DNA from: an uncultured Roseburia sp.
Lineage (GTDB): Bacteria > Bacillota > Clostridia > Lachnospirales > Lachnospiraceae
Length of the DNA stretch: 64,000 bases
Assembly (NCBI GenBank): GCA_900756925.1
Contig: CAAELX010000027.1
Location: 1 to 64,000 of the forward strand
Reading direction: 5' to 3'
Shown here: positions 17,112 to 25,824 of the stretch, one piece after another
Numbering within the stretch: position 1 is the first letter of the stretch
How the letters are laid out: each line of letters starts with the position of its first letter
Made by a program: the position numbers and the translations under genes
The notes under the pieces: generated by a model
The model's database searches: none
What the model saw: only the letters and a program-made list of their open reading frames with translations
What the model was told of the DNA's origin: nothing

Positions 17112-17618
17112 TTATTTCTTTTCTGCCAACACCATGCTGATGCTTCTGCCCTCAACCTTTGGTGCTTTTTCCACTACTGCTGTATCGGATAAGTTTGCCG
17201 CGAAATCGTCAAGGATGTGCTTGCTTGCACTCATGTGAGCCATCTCACGTCCACGGAATCTCAATGTGATTTTTACTTTGTCTCCCTTGGATAAAAACTT
17301 CTTTGCAGCACTCATTTTGGTGTTCAAATCATTTGAATCAATGTTTGGTGACAAGCGAATCTCTTTTAATTCTACCACTTTCTGTTTCTTTCTGGCTTCT
17401 TTTTCTTTTCTCGCCATCTCATATCTGTACTTTCCGTAGTCGATAATCTTACATACAGGTGGTTTTGCAGTTGGAGCAATTTTAACTAAGTCAAGTTCTG
17501 CTTCCTCAGCAAGCTTCATAGCTTCTTTTGCTGACATAATGCCAAGCTGTTCTCCATTTTCTCCAATCAGACGAACTTCTCTGTCTCTGATCTGTTCATT
17601 AATCATTAACTCGCTAAT
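17112..17618 (-). CDS. infC: Translation initiation factor IF-3 (AUU start)
   Basis: Binds the 30S subunit and checks start-codon pairing. It has 168 residues, with an N-domain ([20 protein letters not shown]), a lysine-rich linker and a C-domain ([20 protein letters not shown], [12 protein letters not shown]). GGAGGTG at 17626-17632 sits exactly 7 bases before an in-frame ATT at 17616-17618, while the first ATG (17604-17606) is 19 bases away. So an AUU start is inferred, as in other infC genes, where it gives IF3-dependent autocontrol. It is led by an attenuator. Confidence 0.94.
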   Translation of the reverse strand: MSELMINEQIRDREVRLIGENGEQLGIMSAKEAMKLAEEAELDLVKIAPTAKPPVCKIIDYGKYRYEMARKEKEARKKQKVVELKEIRLSPNIDSNDLNTKMSAAKKFLSKGDKVKITLRFRGREMAHMSASKHILDDFAANLSDTAVVEKAPKVEGRSISMVLAEKK

Positions 17619-17663
17619 GGTATTGCACCTCCAAAATATTTTTACGTGTCTACACACAAAAAA

Positions 17664-17684
17664 GTGGATAGGCAGACTATCCAC
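17664..17684 (-). terminator. Attenuator hairpin in the infC-rpmI-rplT leader
   Basis: Minus-strand GTGGATAG / CTATCCAC stem (17677-17684, 17664-17671), 5-base loop, then six T residues, 46 bases before the infC start. An upstream leader segment TATCCAC (17800-17806) can pair with the 5' arm and would act as antiterminator. The arrangement fits the L20-leader type of control (family knowledge plus inference). Confidence 0.8.
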
Positions 17685-17833
17685 AATCAATCAAATACGC
17701 ATATGCGATGTTTGAGGTATAAACCGTGAGTCACTGGCTTCCAATGAAAGTACGCTTCACAAACTTATCACTGACTTAAAATATCGTGCTCCGGTGAGAG
17801 TGGATACTCTACTTTGTTTTCAACAACACGAGT

Positions 17834-17862
17834 ATCTTATCACGGGAGCACGATTTCGTCAA
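17834..17862 (-). promoter_or_regulatory. Promoter of infC-rpmI-rplT
   Basis: -35 TTGACG (17857-17862), 17-base spacer, extended -10 TGA-TAAGAT (17834-17839) on the minus strand. It gives a leader of about 210 nt. A 10-bp inverted repeat (17783-17792 / 17845-17854, ATCGTGCTCC) has one arm between the -35 and -10 boxes. Confidence 0.78.
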
Positions 17863-17965
17863 GTACCTTTTTCACTTTTTTTACAAACTTATTTTCCTTC
17901 GTTCCGCCATACATGCCTTCCGGAACAATACATGTCTTTCCGTTCCGGCTGTCCACATGCTGCAC

Positions 17966-20068
17966 TTACTCCTTCGCCTGTCTGGACTCCTCTGTATACT
18001 GCATCAGCTCAAGCCTGTTGCCGTCCGGATCCGTCAGCCAGAACTGGTATGCTCCGTCTGCACCGAGAGAGATCTCCGTATTCGGCTTGATCCCGTTGGC
18101 AACGCATACGTCATATGCTTTTTTAATGTCCGACACTTCCAGGCAGAGATGCTGATAGCCCACGCGTCCGGTCAGATCTTCTACCGTCTCCTTCGGGTTT
18201 CCCTCGGCGTGGAACAGTTCTAAATACTGATGCGGTGCCACTTCGATATAATCGATCCACGGGCTGTTTCCTTTACTCTGTAAACCGATCAGGACATTTT
18301 TATCCATCCCCGGTGCCTGTTTCATACTTTCATAGAGATCCCGATAAGTGAGCGTGCCTGCTTCTCGAAGTCCCAGTCCGCCTGTATAAAAATTCAACAT
18401 GTTAAACGCATTTTTCACCTGATAAGCCACCTGGGTCGTATATTTCACATGGGAACAGCTCTCTCTGCGATCTTCGCTCAGTCTCAAGGCTGTCTCATCC
18501 TCTTTTCCATACTCGGTAAACTGTACTTCGTTTCCATCTGGATCGAACACTTTGATCTCTCTGGAACCGTCTACAGTTGGATGGATATCTTCCGCGAGTT
18601 TCACGCCGCCCGCTAAAAGTTTTTCCCGGATCGTTTCAATAGAATCCACTTCAAAATTCACCTTTGTATAGCCATAGTTTTTCCAGCGGTCCTCCACCGG
18701 TATCAATTCCCTGCCAAGCGTATGGAACAGCTCAACGAACTGATGATCGGCAAGCTTCATGTAAGTGATCCACGGTCTGTCTTTCTGCTCCTGCAACTCC
18801 TGCAGCTTTTTCTGCTCCTCCGGTGTGCCGGCATTCTTCCCACTCTGCATACTGAAGAAAAGATCCCCAAGTGTCAGTGTAAAATGCTTTTTCATTCCGA
18901 GGACATCCCCATAAAATTGGAACATCTCCTCTTCGTTTTTCATCTGCAGGCTTACATGCCCGATATTTTTCACCGGAATACGCTCCTTTTCTACCGGAGC
19001 CGGGCGCTCCACTTTAGAAAGAATGTCCACAAATTTTCCGTTCTCTCCGCCTTTTAAGATCCCGGTTATCACCTCATGGATGTGATAAGCAAGCTCTTTT
19101 GAGGCACGGTTTTGAATTCCTTTTTCAATTGCAGCCGCCATATCCGCAGGTCCTACACCTCTGGAATTTTCCTCGTAGTATGCAAAGTTATCCAGAACCT
19201 CTTCCTGTTCCGGAATCATGTAATTTCCGGTATTTGCAAGAAGCTTCACACTGCCTCCGAACTGGTTCGGGTCTGTCAGCTTTAAGATTCCACGAGTTCC
19301 ATAAAGCTTAAAATAGCTCTCATCATTCATATTGGACTCTGTATTAATATGGAAAGTTCCCGTCACACCACTTTCCAACTGGATCACGGCTGCCACCTGG
19401 CTCACATTCGGTGTATCCATAATGGTTCCATATTCCGGGCTGTGTGGCATCATATTTAAATGCTTCTGATACGGTGCCCGCACGATACCGCCCACACGTT
19501 TTACCGGACCAAGCAGACTGACCAATGTTGTCAGATAATAGCAGCCGAAATCACTGAGCACATCGCCGCCCGGCATGCGCAGGAAAGAAAACAGGCTGAG
19601 TAACAAATCATTATTCCGGTGTGTGGAAATAGCAAACGACTGAATTTCCCCGATTATTCCTTCATCGACCGCTTTTCTTGCAGTCTGCCATGCTGCACCG
19701 AAAAAGGTATCCGGCGCAGAACCAAGATACAGCCTTTTCTCTTCTGCAAGCTTCACCAATTTCTTTGTCTTCTCAAAATCATCTGTGATTGTTTTCTCCG
19801 TATATACATGCTTTCCGGCAAGCAATGCCTGCTCTGCCAGTTCGAAATGTGTGCTCGCCGGTGTTAAGATTACAACCATTTCGATTTCCGGGTCTGCAAG
19901 CATCTCCTCAACGGTACATGCTTTTATCCCGTACTGCTTTGCTTTCATCTGTGCATGTTCCAGATGTTTTGCCGCAATAGATACAACCTCCAGATTGTCA
20001 AATTTCTCGATCATATTCGTGAGATATATATCACTGATTGCTCCCGCTCCTATTACGCCTACTTTCAT
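17966..20068 (-). CDS. Gfo/Idh/MocA oxidoreductase fused to two VOC (glyoxalase) domains
   Basis: 700 residues in three parts. Residues 1-330 are a Gfo/Idh/MocA dehydrogenase: Rossmann start MKVGVIGAGAISDIYL, with VYTEKTITDD in place of the usual EKP motif. A VOC/glyoxalase domain follows near 390-530 (GHVSLQMKNEEEMFQFYGDVLGM ... FDPDGNEVQFTEYG). A second lies near 560-695 (VKNAFNMLNFYTGGLGLREAGTL ... LTDPDGNRLELMQY). Both end with the typical metal Glu in E(V/L)xF/M. The start at 20068 is the first family-like Met; its ribosome-binding site is 15 bases away. It is the last gene of the galM-like/GH2 unit. A sugar oxidation or epimerisation role is inferred; the substrate is unknown. Confidence 0.85.
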   Translation of the reverse strand: MKVGVIGAGAISDIYLTNMIEKFDNLEVVSIAAKHLEHAQMKAKQYGIKACTVEEMLADPEIEMVVILTPASTHFELAEQALLAGKHVYTEKTITDDFEKTKKLVKLAEEKRLYLGSAPDTFFGAAWQTARKAVDEGIIGEIQSFAISTHRNNDLLLSLFSFLRMPGGDVLSDFGCYYLTTLVSLLGPVKRVGGIVRAPYQKHLNMMPHSPEYGTIMDTPNVSQVAAVIQLESGVTGTFHINTESNMNDESYFKLYGTRGILKLTDPNQFGGSVKLLANTGNYMIPEQEEVLDNFAYYEENSRGVGPADMAAAIEKGIQNRASKELAYHIHEVITGILKGGENGKFVDILSKVERPAPVEKERIPVKNIGHVSLQMKNEEEMFQFYGDVLGMKKHFTLTLGDLFFSMQSGKNAGTPEEQKKLQELQEQKDRPWITYMKLADHQFVELFHTLGRELIPVEDRWKNYGYTKVNFEVDSIETIREKLLAGGVKLAEDIHPTVDGSREIKVFDPDGNEVQFTEYGKEDETALRLSEDRRESCSHVKYTTQVAYQVKNAFNMLNFYTGGLGLREAGTLTYRDLYESMKQAPGMDKNVLIGLQSKGNSPWIDYIEVAPHQYLELFHAEGNPKETVEDLTGRVGYQHLCLEVSDIKKAYDVCVANGIKPNTEISLGADGAYQFWLTDPDGNRLELMQYTEESRQAKE

Positions 20069-20194
20069 AATTATACGTAAATTCCCCTCTCCGCATTTTT
20101 CGTTTTTCTCTGCTGAATCGCCACTCTGGTTTCTGACCTGTCCCCAGTCAGACATTAAGTCCGTTGCTACGGTGCAGTCTCTATTCAATCCCGG

Positions 20195-22444
20195 TTATTT
20201 TTTTATCTGATTTAATGTTTTATTCAGCGACAACAGTTGTTCTTTATCTATGCCGCTGTTCTCCCCACCCTCTTTTCTGCCGGCGACCATATTCATAAGC
20301 CGCAATACCGGGAACCCGCTGACCATTTTGATCGTTGCCTCCATCGCTTCCTCCGGCTGTCCGCTTGCCTTTGCCATATTGGCAAACATTCCTCTTATAA
20401 TCTTTTTGCCCTCCTCTGACTCCATAATGGAACCGATCGTGTCATTCAGGGAAAAATATCCTTCCGGCTCTGTGATATCAAACCAGTTTAATACCACACC
20501 CTTCTCTTTCAGTCGATATTCCTCGTTGAACGTATCCACCTTGCGTATATGGCTCTCGTCTGTACAGCTTCCTGCAACTGCCCGAAGCTCTGACTCGCCG
20601 TGATTTGGCACATTATAATAGAAGAAATGTTCTTCGCTTCTCTTTTTGCCAAGGCTCTCTCCGTTCACAAAAAGCTCTACCTCCGGCTGGTTGGAGTAGA
20701 CTGTCACCTTCGTCTCGTTCTCCACGCGATCCACATAACGTTTTCCGCAGATATGTACAAATGGTTCATCCGAAAGCCATGCCTTATAAGCATAGAAAGC
20801 ATCTTTCTTGTATTTGCGGTCAAAAGTCACCAGTCCTTTGTGGTTCATGCCATTCTCGCCGCCCTCATTTCTGGCATCCGCTGCGAAATCAAACATATTC
20901 CAGACATGGGTTGCCCAGATATAAGGTCTTGTAAACAGCTGACGGATCAGATCCTCATGGTATTTTGCCTGATATTCCTCTGAATAATCCCCCTGTCTTG
21001 GATTCGAGTTGTGCCAGTTTAATGCCTCACAGCCATATTCGCTTAAGCCGATTGGAATCTGCGGAAATGATTCATGGAACTTGTCCAGGAATGGTCCGTT
21101 CATCGAAGTATCGCCGCCGTACCAGCCAAAGTACAGGTTATAGGAGAGCACATCCGGAATCTGGATATACGGATGGTGGATATCGCACATGGACACCACC
21201 GCCATCGTCGTCAGTCTTGTCTTATCCATCTCATGTACCAGGTCATTCAAAATGCGGTGATTTTCCAACAGGTCATCGTCGTCCTTCCCCTCCGCCATCG
21301 TGATTTCATTTGACAGTCCCCATGTCACAATACTTGGGTGGTGATAGTTCTGACTGATTAATTCTTTCATCTGACTTACGGTATTCTCCCTGCCATTTGG
21401 CATGTGTTCGGAAATATATGGAATCTCTGCCCATACCACGATTCCTCTCTCATCGCAAAGGTCATAGAAATACTGTGCATGCTGATAATGCGCCAGACGG
21501 ATCGTATTGGCACCCATCTCGCAGATCAGATCCATGTCCTCTCTGTGATGTTCCGGAAGCAGTGCATTGCCGATGCCCTTTCTGTCCTGATGCCTTGCCA
21601 CACCATGGAGCGGATAGCTCTTCCCATTTAAGAAAAATCCCTTCTCCGGATCAATAGAAAACGTGCGGCAGCCAAACCGTTCCTGTACGCGGTCAATTTC
21701 CTGTTCCCCTGCCGTCAGTGTCACCTGTGCCGTATACAGATACGGGTCTTTGGTTCCGTTCCAGAGATGTACCTGCGGAATGGCAAGCTGTACCTTCTGT
21801 TCTTTTCCTGCTGCCGTTTTTGTTTCCGCAACAATATTTTTCTCTGCATCCAGAATCTGGCACACGATCTCCTGTCCCTCTGCCACGCCTGTCAGAAAGC
21901 TCTCGATTTCAACCGTGGCATCTTCCCCCCTGATCTCCGGTGTGACTTTGATTCCATTTCCGCCATAATAAGACAGATCAAAATGAGACTTCTCCACCGC
22001 GATCAGGTTCACATCCCGGTACAGACCGCCATAAAATGTAAAATCAGCATTTTGTGGATACACTTTATCATTTGCGCTGTTATCTACTGCAATGACAAGA
22101 AGGTTCTTCTCCTCCGTCAGGGCATCTGTAAGCTCTGTCCGCCAGGTAGAATATCCGCCGTCATGATGGTTTAATTTTGCTCCATTCACATAGACATCTG
22201 CGGATGCATTGGCACCGAGAATCTCAAGGAAATACTGTTTTCCTTCCGGAAGTTCTGATTTTAAAAGCTCCTTCGCATAATAGCAGGTACCACGGTAATA
22301 ATCATTTCCGCCATCCTGTCCGTCAATCGTATTCCAGGTATGCGGCAGATTCACCCAGTACCAGTTCTCCGGCATTGTCTCCGGAATGTGGTCTGCCTCC
22401 TTGCTGAACGCCCATTTTCCGTTTACGTTTAAGATTGTCCGCAT
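20195..22444 (-). CDS. Glycoside hydrolase family 2 (beta-galactosidase/glucuronidase-like)
   Basis: 749 residues with no signal peptide, so intracellular. The order is a GH2 sugar-binding jelly-roll domain (VNLPHTWNTIDGQDGG), an Ig-like domain and a TIM barrel, with acid/base Glu in WGLSNEIT (E380) and nucleophile Glu in IGLSEYGCEA (E469). C-terminal Ig/DUF4982-like domains follow (VYSNQPEVELFVNGESLGKK), plus an extra helical tail of about 100 residues. It probably releases a beta-linked sugar taken up as a glycoside; galactosidase and glucuronidase cannot be told apart by eye. It is cotranscribed with the Gfo/Idh-VOC gene 126 bases downstream. Confidence 0.88.
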   Translation of the reverse strand: MRTILNVNGKWAFSKEADHIPETMPENWYWVNLPHTWNTIDGQDGGNDYYRGTCYYAKELLKSELPEGKQYFLEILGANASADVYVNGAKLNHHDGGYSTWRTELTDALTEEKNLLVIAVDNSANDKVYPQNADFTFYGGLYRDVNLIAVEKSHFDLSYYGGNGIKVTPEIRGEDATVEIESFLTGVAEGQEIVCQILDAEKNIVAETKTAAGKEQKVQLAIPQVHLWNGTKDPYLYTAQVTLTAGEQEIDRVQERFGCRTFSIDPEKGFFLNGKSYPLHGVARHQDRKGIGNALLPEHHREDMDLICEMGANTIRLAHYQHAQYFYDLCDERGIVVWAEIPYISEHMPNGRENTVSQMKELISQNYHHPSIVTWGLSNEITMAEGKDDDDLLENHRILNDLVHEMDKTRLTTMAVVSMCDIHHPYIQIPDVLSYNLYFGWYGGDTSMNGPFLDKFHESFPQIPIGLSEYGCEALNWHNSNPRQGDYSEEYQAKYHEDLIRQLFTRPYIWATHVWNMFDFAADARNEGGENGMNHKGLVTFDRKYKKDAFYAYKAWLSDEPFVHICGKRYVDRVENETKVTVYSNQPEVELFVNGESLGKKRSEEHFFYYNVPNHGESELRAVAGSCTDESHIRKVDTFNEEYRLKEKGVVLNWFDITEPEGYFSLNDTIGSIMESEEGKKIIRGMFANMAKASGQPEEAMEATIKMVSGFPVLRLMNMVAGRKEGGENSGIDKEQLLSLNKTLNQIKK

Positions 22445-22599
22445 ATAATAATTCCCCTTTCGCCTGTTTCTTCATAATATATTTTATTATACAGGATTTC
22501 TTCACGAAACGTTTTTAAAACTTCATTTTTTCTTTCACTTTTTAATGTTGTCGTTTCCATACAATCGGCTATAATTGCCGTTACTGTAATATGAAGCAG

Positions 22600-22788
22600 C
22601 GTCTCCTCTAACATCTTGAATACTTCAAGAGAAGTCTGAAGGTGTTTGTTGCTGTCCTCATCCTTTGTGGTACGCATTGCCTTTACGTCAAGTCCGACAT
22701 ACTCGCCATGCTCACCATAACCATTCTCTTTTAATACCTTTACCTGGTTGAATGCTGCACGTAAGTTCTCTACACCAAAGCTCTTATC
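22600..22788 (-). pseudogene. 3' remnant of a sugar isomerase gene
   Basis: About 62 codons that read DKSFGVENLRAAFNQVKVLK... EYVGLDVKAMRTTKDED... EVFKMLEE in one frame. This looks like the C-terminal part of a xylose isomerase-type TIM barrel. An in-frame TAG stands directly before it (22789-22791) and similarity fades into unrelated codons after 22600. There is no start codon or ribosome-binding site. It is probably a decayed relic in the same operon position, between the epimerase-like gene and GH2. The family call is from memory and only moderately sure. Confidence 0.5.
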
Positions 22789-22803
22789 CTAGTCGTATTA
22801 TTT

Positions 22804-23766
22804 CTATTCCACCCGTACCGTCACTATATACTCCTTCTTCTCCCCAGGTTTTAAGAACTTTAACATTCCGCTCTTACGCATCATATCCCTGCCATCCGGG
22901 TAGCAGTTGCCGCACTCAAGTCCCAGCACATAGTCGCGGACACCCATCATCTTCCACTCCACGAAACCGTCTAACTCCGCTGCATCGAAGGAAATGGTCA
23001 GTCCCACACCAAGCTTTGGCTGATAGATCTTCGCCATGCCCTCTTTTTCTGCAAATTTATGGTAATAGCACCGCTCTTGGTATCCTGCGGTCGGTTTCTC
23101 CATGTGCATCCAGTTTGCAAGGTCTTCCCTGGCATGTTCATCCCTCGCTGTCACATCCACCGATGGAATCGTAATCACACTGTCCTCATCGAGAAGCGGG
23201 TATCCCATATTCATATGGTAAAGAATCTCGAATGCTTCTTCCCTGTCCCCGGTATTCTCGATCGTGTCTGTGATGGCAAAACTGTTTTCCTCTGTGGAGA
23301 CACGGATCTCTCTTGTCAGCTTTAATTTTCTCCCGAAGATAGTCTCATCCTTCGTAACCGAATGTACGGTCAGGCTTCCCTCTTCCTCCGTATAATAGGA
23401 ATGCTCACACGGAGTATTGGCAATCGACCCGTGAAGCGGATATGCCACGCCATCATCCACGCATGGAGAACCGACTGACTGTAACCCACAAGTTGTCAGG
23501 AAACCAGCTGTGAAAGACTGTAACCAGTTGCTCTCCATCTTGTCATAATATGCCGGTGCCACATAGCCGCACGGAGACAGATAGCTCATATTGATTCCAC
23601 GGAAACGAAGTCTTGTGATATCCCCGTTTCTGTCCGGCGATATGGTAAGCTCTAATCCCTTCCCATTGTTAATTTCATACAGGCGCATCCCGTCGCCTTT
23701 GCCTCCGATGAGGCGGTGTTCCTCGATTCCGCGAAGCTGGGAATCATGTCCGATGTATGGATTCAT
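22804..23766 (-). CDS. Aldose 1-epimerase family protein (DUF4432-like)
   Basis: 320 residues, a beta-sandwich of the galactose-mutarotase superfamily (LELTISPDRNGDITRLRFRG, FLTTCGLQSVGSPC, YPLHGSIANTP with a likely catalytic His, ILYHMNMGYPLLDEDS, final ECGNCYPDGRDMMRKSG). Such proteins are usual companions of sugar isomerases and kinases. It is first in its unit, with GH2 and the Gfo/Idh-VOC gene downstream. The upstream region carries the same operator-like motif as the aldolase unit. Confidence 0.85.
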   Translation of the reverse strand: MNPYIGHDSQLRGIEEHRLIGGKGDGMRLYEINNGKGLELTISPDRNGDITRLRFRGINMSYLSPCGYVAPAYYDKMESNWLQSFTAGFLTTCGLQSVGSPCVDDGVAYPLHGSIANTPCEHSYYTEEEGSLTVHSVTKDETIFGRKLKLTREIRVSTEENSFAITDTIENTGDREEAFEILYHMNMGYPLLDEDSVITIPSVDVTARDEHAREDLANWMHMEKPTAGYQERCYYHKFAEKEGMAKIYQPKLGVGLTISFDAAELDGFVEWKMMGVRDYVLGLECGNCYPDGRDMMRKSGMLKFLKPGEKKEYIVTVRVE

Positions 23767-23839
23767 AAACTCGTTTTCCTTTCTTTTTTATTTAGATAAT
23801 TGTCTCTTTTCTTAATTGTAAAATCCGGTTTTCCTTTTT

Positions 23840-23882
23840 TATATAGACTTTTGTTCCGATTACTTTGATTTTGTCCGCATGC
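23840..23882 (-). promoter_or_regulatory. Operator/promoter motif, copy A (epimerase-GH2 unit)
   Basis: On the minus strand: GCGGACAAAATCAAAGTAAT, then CGGAACAAAAGTC and the -10 like TATATA (23840-23845). The two ACAAAA half-sites are direct repeats 20 bases apart, placed where a -35 box should be. Almost the same string occurs before the aldolase gene (28476-28516). This is the layout expected for a class II AraC-type activator site. Confidence 0.7.
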
Positions 23883-24165
23883 CTTGTTGCAAAGCTTCAC
23901 ATCCCAGAGAAGCATATCTTCATTCTGCACCATAAAAAGCTATCAAATAGTGTCCCTGTTTTTCTGTCTATGCAGATTCCGCACTTTACTATCAGAAATA
24001 CGACGAATAAAGTTTTTCATTTATTGTTCCTATCTACATTTTTGATTTTTCGTTATATCCAGCTATTATCTTATTTTCTGCAAATCACTACAGGTTTCAA
24101 AAATCCAGATGATTCTATAATAAATACCGGTGAAACGTTGAAGTTTACATAGCTTAAGTCCATAA

Positions 24166-24199
24166 AGAAAAAGCTGCAGCAATTGCCACAGCTTTTTCT
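24166..24199 (-). terminator. Terminator of the aldolase-isomerase-kinase unit
   Basis: Perfect 11-bp arms AGAAAAAGCTG / CAGCTTTTTCT (24166-24176, 24189-24199), 12-base loop, T-rich 3' arm, 54 bases after the kinase stop. Confidence 0.85.
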
Positions 24200-24252
24200 C
24201 TATCTCCACGCAATTCTGCCAACATGAGAAACAATCCTGCAACTGGATTCTT

Positions 24253-25812
24253 CTACACCAGTGGTCGCACTGCCTCATACACCTTCTCATACCTTTCATA
24301 AATCTGCATATATTTCTCATGCATCGCTTCTCTCGGATAATAAGTGACGGTCTGCTCCACCATATGGTCTGCCGCATCTTCCAGATTTTCAAAGAATCCA
24401 GTTGCAATCCCCGTCAACATGGCACTTCCAACCGTCCCCGCATCCACTGTCTTAAGCGCTGTGATTGGCAGATCCAGTACATCAGCTTTCATCTGCATCC
24501 AGACCTTGGAATGTGCCCCACCGCCTGTTGCGTGCAGCTTTTTGAAATGAATGCCGGAACCCTGCAGTTTTCTATAGTTTAAATACATCTCATATACAAC
24601 ACCTTCCATGCAGCCGCGGTAGAGCTCCGCTGTTGTTGTTGCTGTGGTAAGACCAATGATGGCTCCCTTTGATCCCGTATCCATATACGGTGTTGCTGCA
24701 CCTGCAAAATGCGGAAGAACTAACAATCCGCTCGGTTCTGCGCCCAACACCATTTTTTCCAGCCCAGCATCTGTGAGTACTGTCTCTTTATTGTTCTGTG
24801 CCTGCTGGCTGACCGCATAGCCCTGCTCTAACCATGTGTTCACAGAGATGCCTTTTTCTTTTGCATATTCTTTTTCTTTTTTGGCTAATGTATCTGTACA
24901 CCACTGCATCAGCGCTCCGCCTGTATAGGAAAACGCATAGGCAACATATTTTCCTGGAACCACATAAGGAACGACGGAAAAATAGCCCTGACTCATAACA
25001 TCAATGTCCGGGATCTGATCATAGATGGGGGTCAGGCATTCCACTGTTCCGGCTCCATCCACTGCAGTCTCCCCGTCGAAAGCCCCCGCCCCTACTGCTG
25101 CTGCCACCTGATCGTGACTGACAGACACGATTTTTGTTTCCATGGAAAGACCTGCCGCATTCGCTGCCTTTTTTGTGACAGTTCCGGCAACCGTTCCTGT
25201 TGGCACTACCTTTGCAAAAAGCTTCTCTTCCACCTGCGCTGCATTTAAAACCTCTTTGCTCCAGGTAAGCTTATGGATATCAAATGCCATAGTCCGGGTT
25301 GCAAGGGAATAATCAATCTGTGCTGCTCCTGTCAGATGGAATACGACATAATCTTGCATCAAAAATGCATGTGCTGCTTTCTTATAAATATCCGGTCTGT
25401 TATTCTTCATCCACATAATTTTGGAAATGCTGTACATCTCGTGCGGGCGCAGACCGGTAATCTCCGCGATCTGTTTTTCACCGAGCCGTTCCACTAATTC
25501 CCGGCATTCCTTTTTTCCTCTCGGATCCGTATAAAGCATTGCTCTGTGAAGCGGTGTTCCTTCCTCATCCGTGAGCACAAATGTCTCCCCAAAGCTAGTT
25601 ACACCGATTCCTGCGATATCCGGGTACTGTTCTGCCATCTCCCTTATCACTGCAAATACGGCATCCATGATAACAGAAACATCTATTTCATGCCCGCTCA
25701 CCTGTCTTTTCACGGGATAATCCCGGTACGCTTTTCCAAGGTATGTACCGCACTCATCGAATACGGTACACTTGCAGCCGGTTGTTCCTATGTCAAGTCC
25801 TGCTATTTTCAT
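24253..25812 (-). CDS. FGGY-family carbohydrate kinase
   Basis: 519 residues, cytoplasmic ATP-dependent sugar kinase. FGGY_N: GLDIGTTGCKCTVFD (phosphate 1), GVTSFGETFV, and a catalytic Asp region near residue 235 (VSVSHDQVAAAVGAGAF). FGGY_C: ATGGGAHSKVWMQMKADVL and DAGTVGSAML. The N-terminus resembles fuculokinase, gluconokinase and xylulokinase equally, so the substrate is open. From context it is the ketose made by the adjacent isomerase. It lies 12 bases after the isomerase gene. Confidence 0.9.
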   Translation of the reverse strand: MKIAGLDIGTTGCKCTVFDECGTYLGKAYRDYPVKRQVSGHEIDVSVIMDAVFAVIREMAEQYPDIAGIGVTSFGETFVLTDEEGTPLHRAMLYTDPRGKKECRELVERLGEKQIAEITGLRPHEMYSISKIMWMKNNRPDIYKKAAHAFLMQDYVVFHLTGAAQIDYSLATRTMAFDIHKLTWSKEVLNAAQVEEKLFAKVVPTGTVAGTVTKKAANAAGLSMETKIVSVSHDQVAAAVGAGAFDGETAVDGAGTVECLTPIYDQIPDIDVMSQGYFSVVPYVVPGKYVAYAFSYTGGALMQWCTDTLAKKEKEYAKEKGISVNTWLEQGYAVSQQAQNNKETVLTDAGLEKMVLGAEPSGLLVLPHFAGAATPYMDTGSKGAIIGLTTATTTAELYRGCMEGVVYEMYLNYRKLQGSGIHFKKLHATGGGAHSKVWMQMKADVLDLPITALKTVDAGTVGSAMLTGIATGFFENLEDAADHMVEQTVTYYPREAMHEKYMQIYERYEKVYEAVRPLV

Positions 25813-25824
25813 ATTGTTTCCCCG

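Larger units (their letters stand above)
23767..24252. other. 486-bp intergenic region, kinase end to epimerase start
   Basis: Contains the epimerase-GH2 promoter motif (23840-23882), an A/T-rich stretch with no gene-like frame on either strand, and the kinase terminator (24166-24199). Confidence 0.7.

Noticed and set aside
17900..17965. Terminator after the Gfo/Idh-VOC gene
   Set aside because: Only a 7-bp CCGGAAC/GTTCCGG hairpin without a T tract is present, so it is not listed as a terminator.
23865..24152. 95-codon plus-strand frame between kinase and epimerase genes
   Set aside because: A/T-rich composition, no ribosome-binding site, overlaps the operator region; looks like chance.
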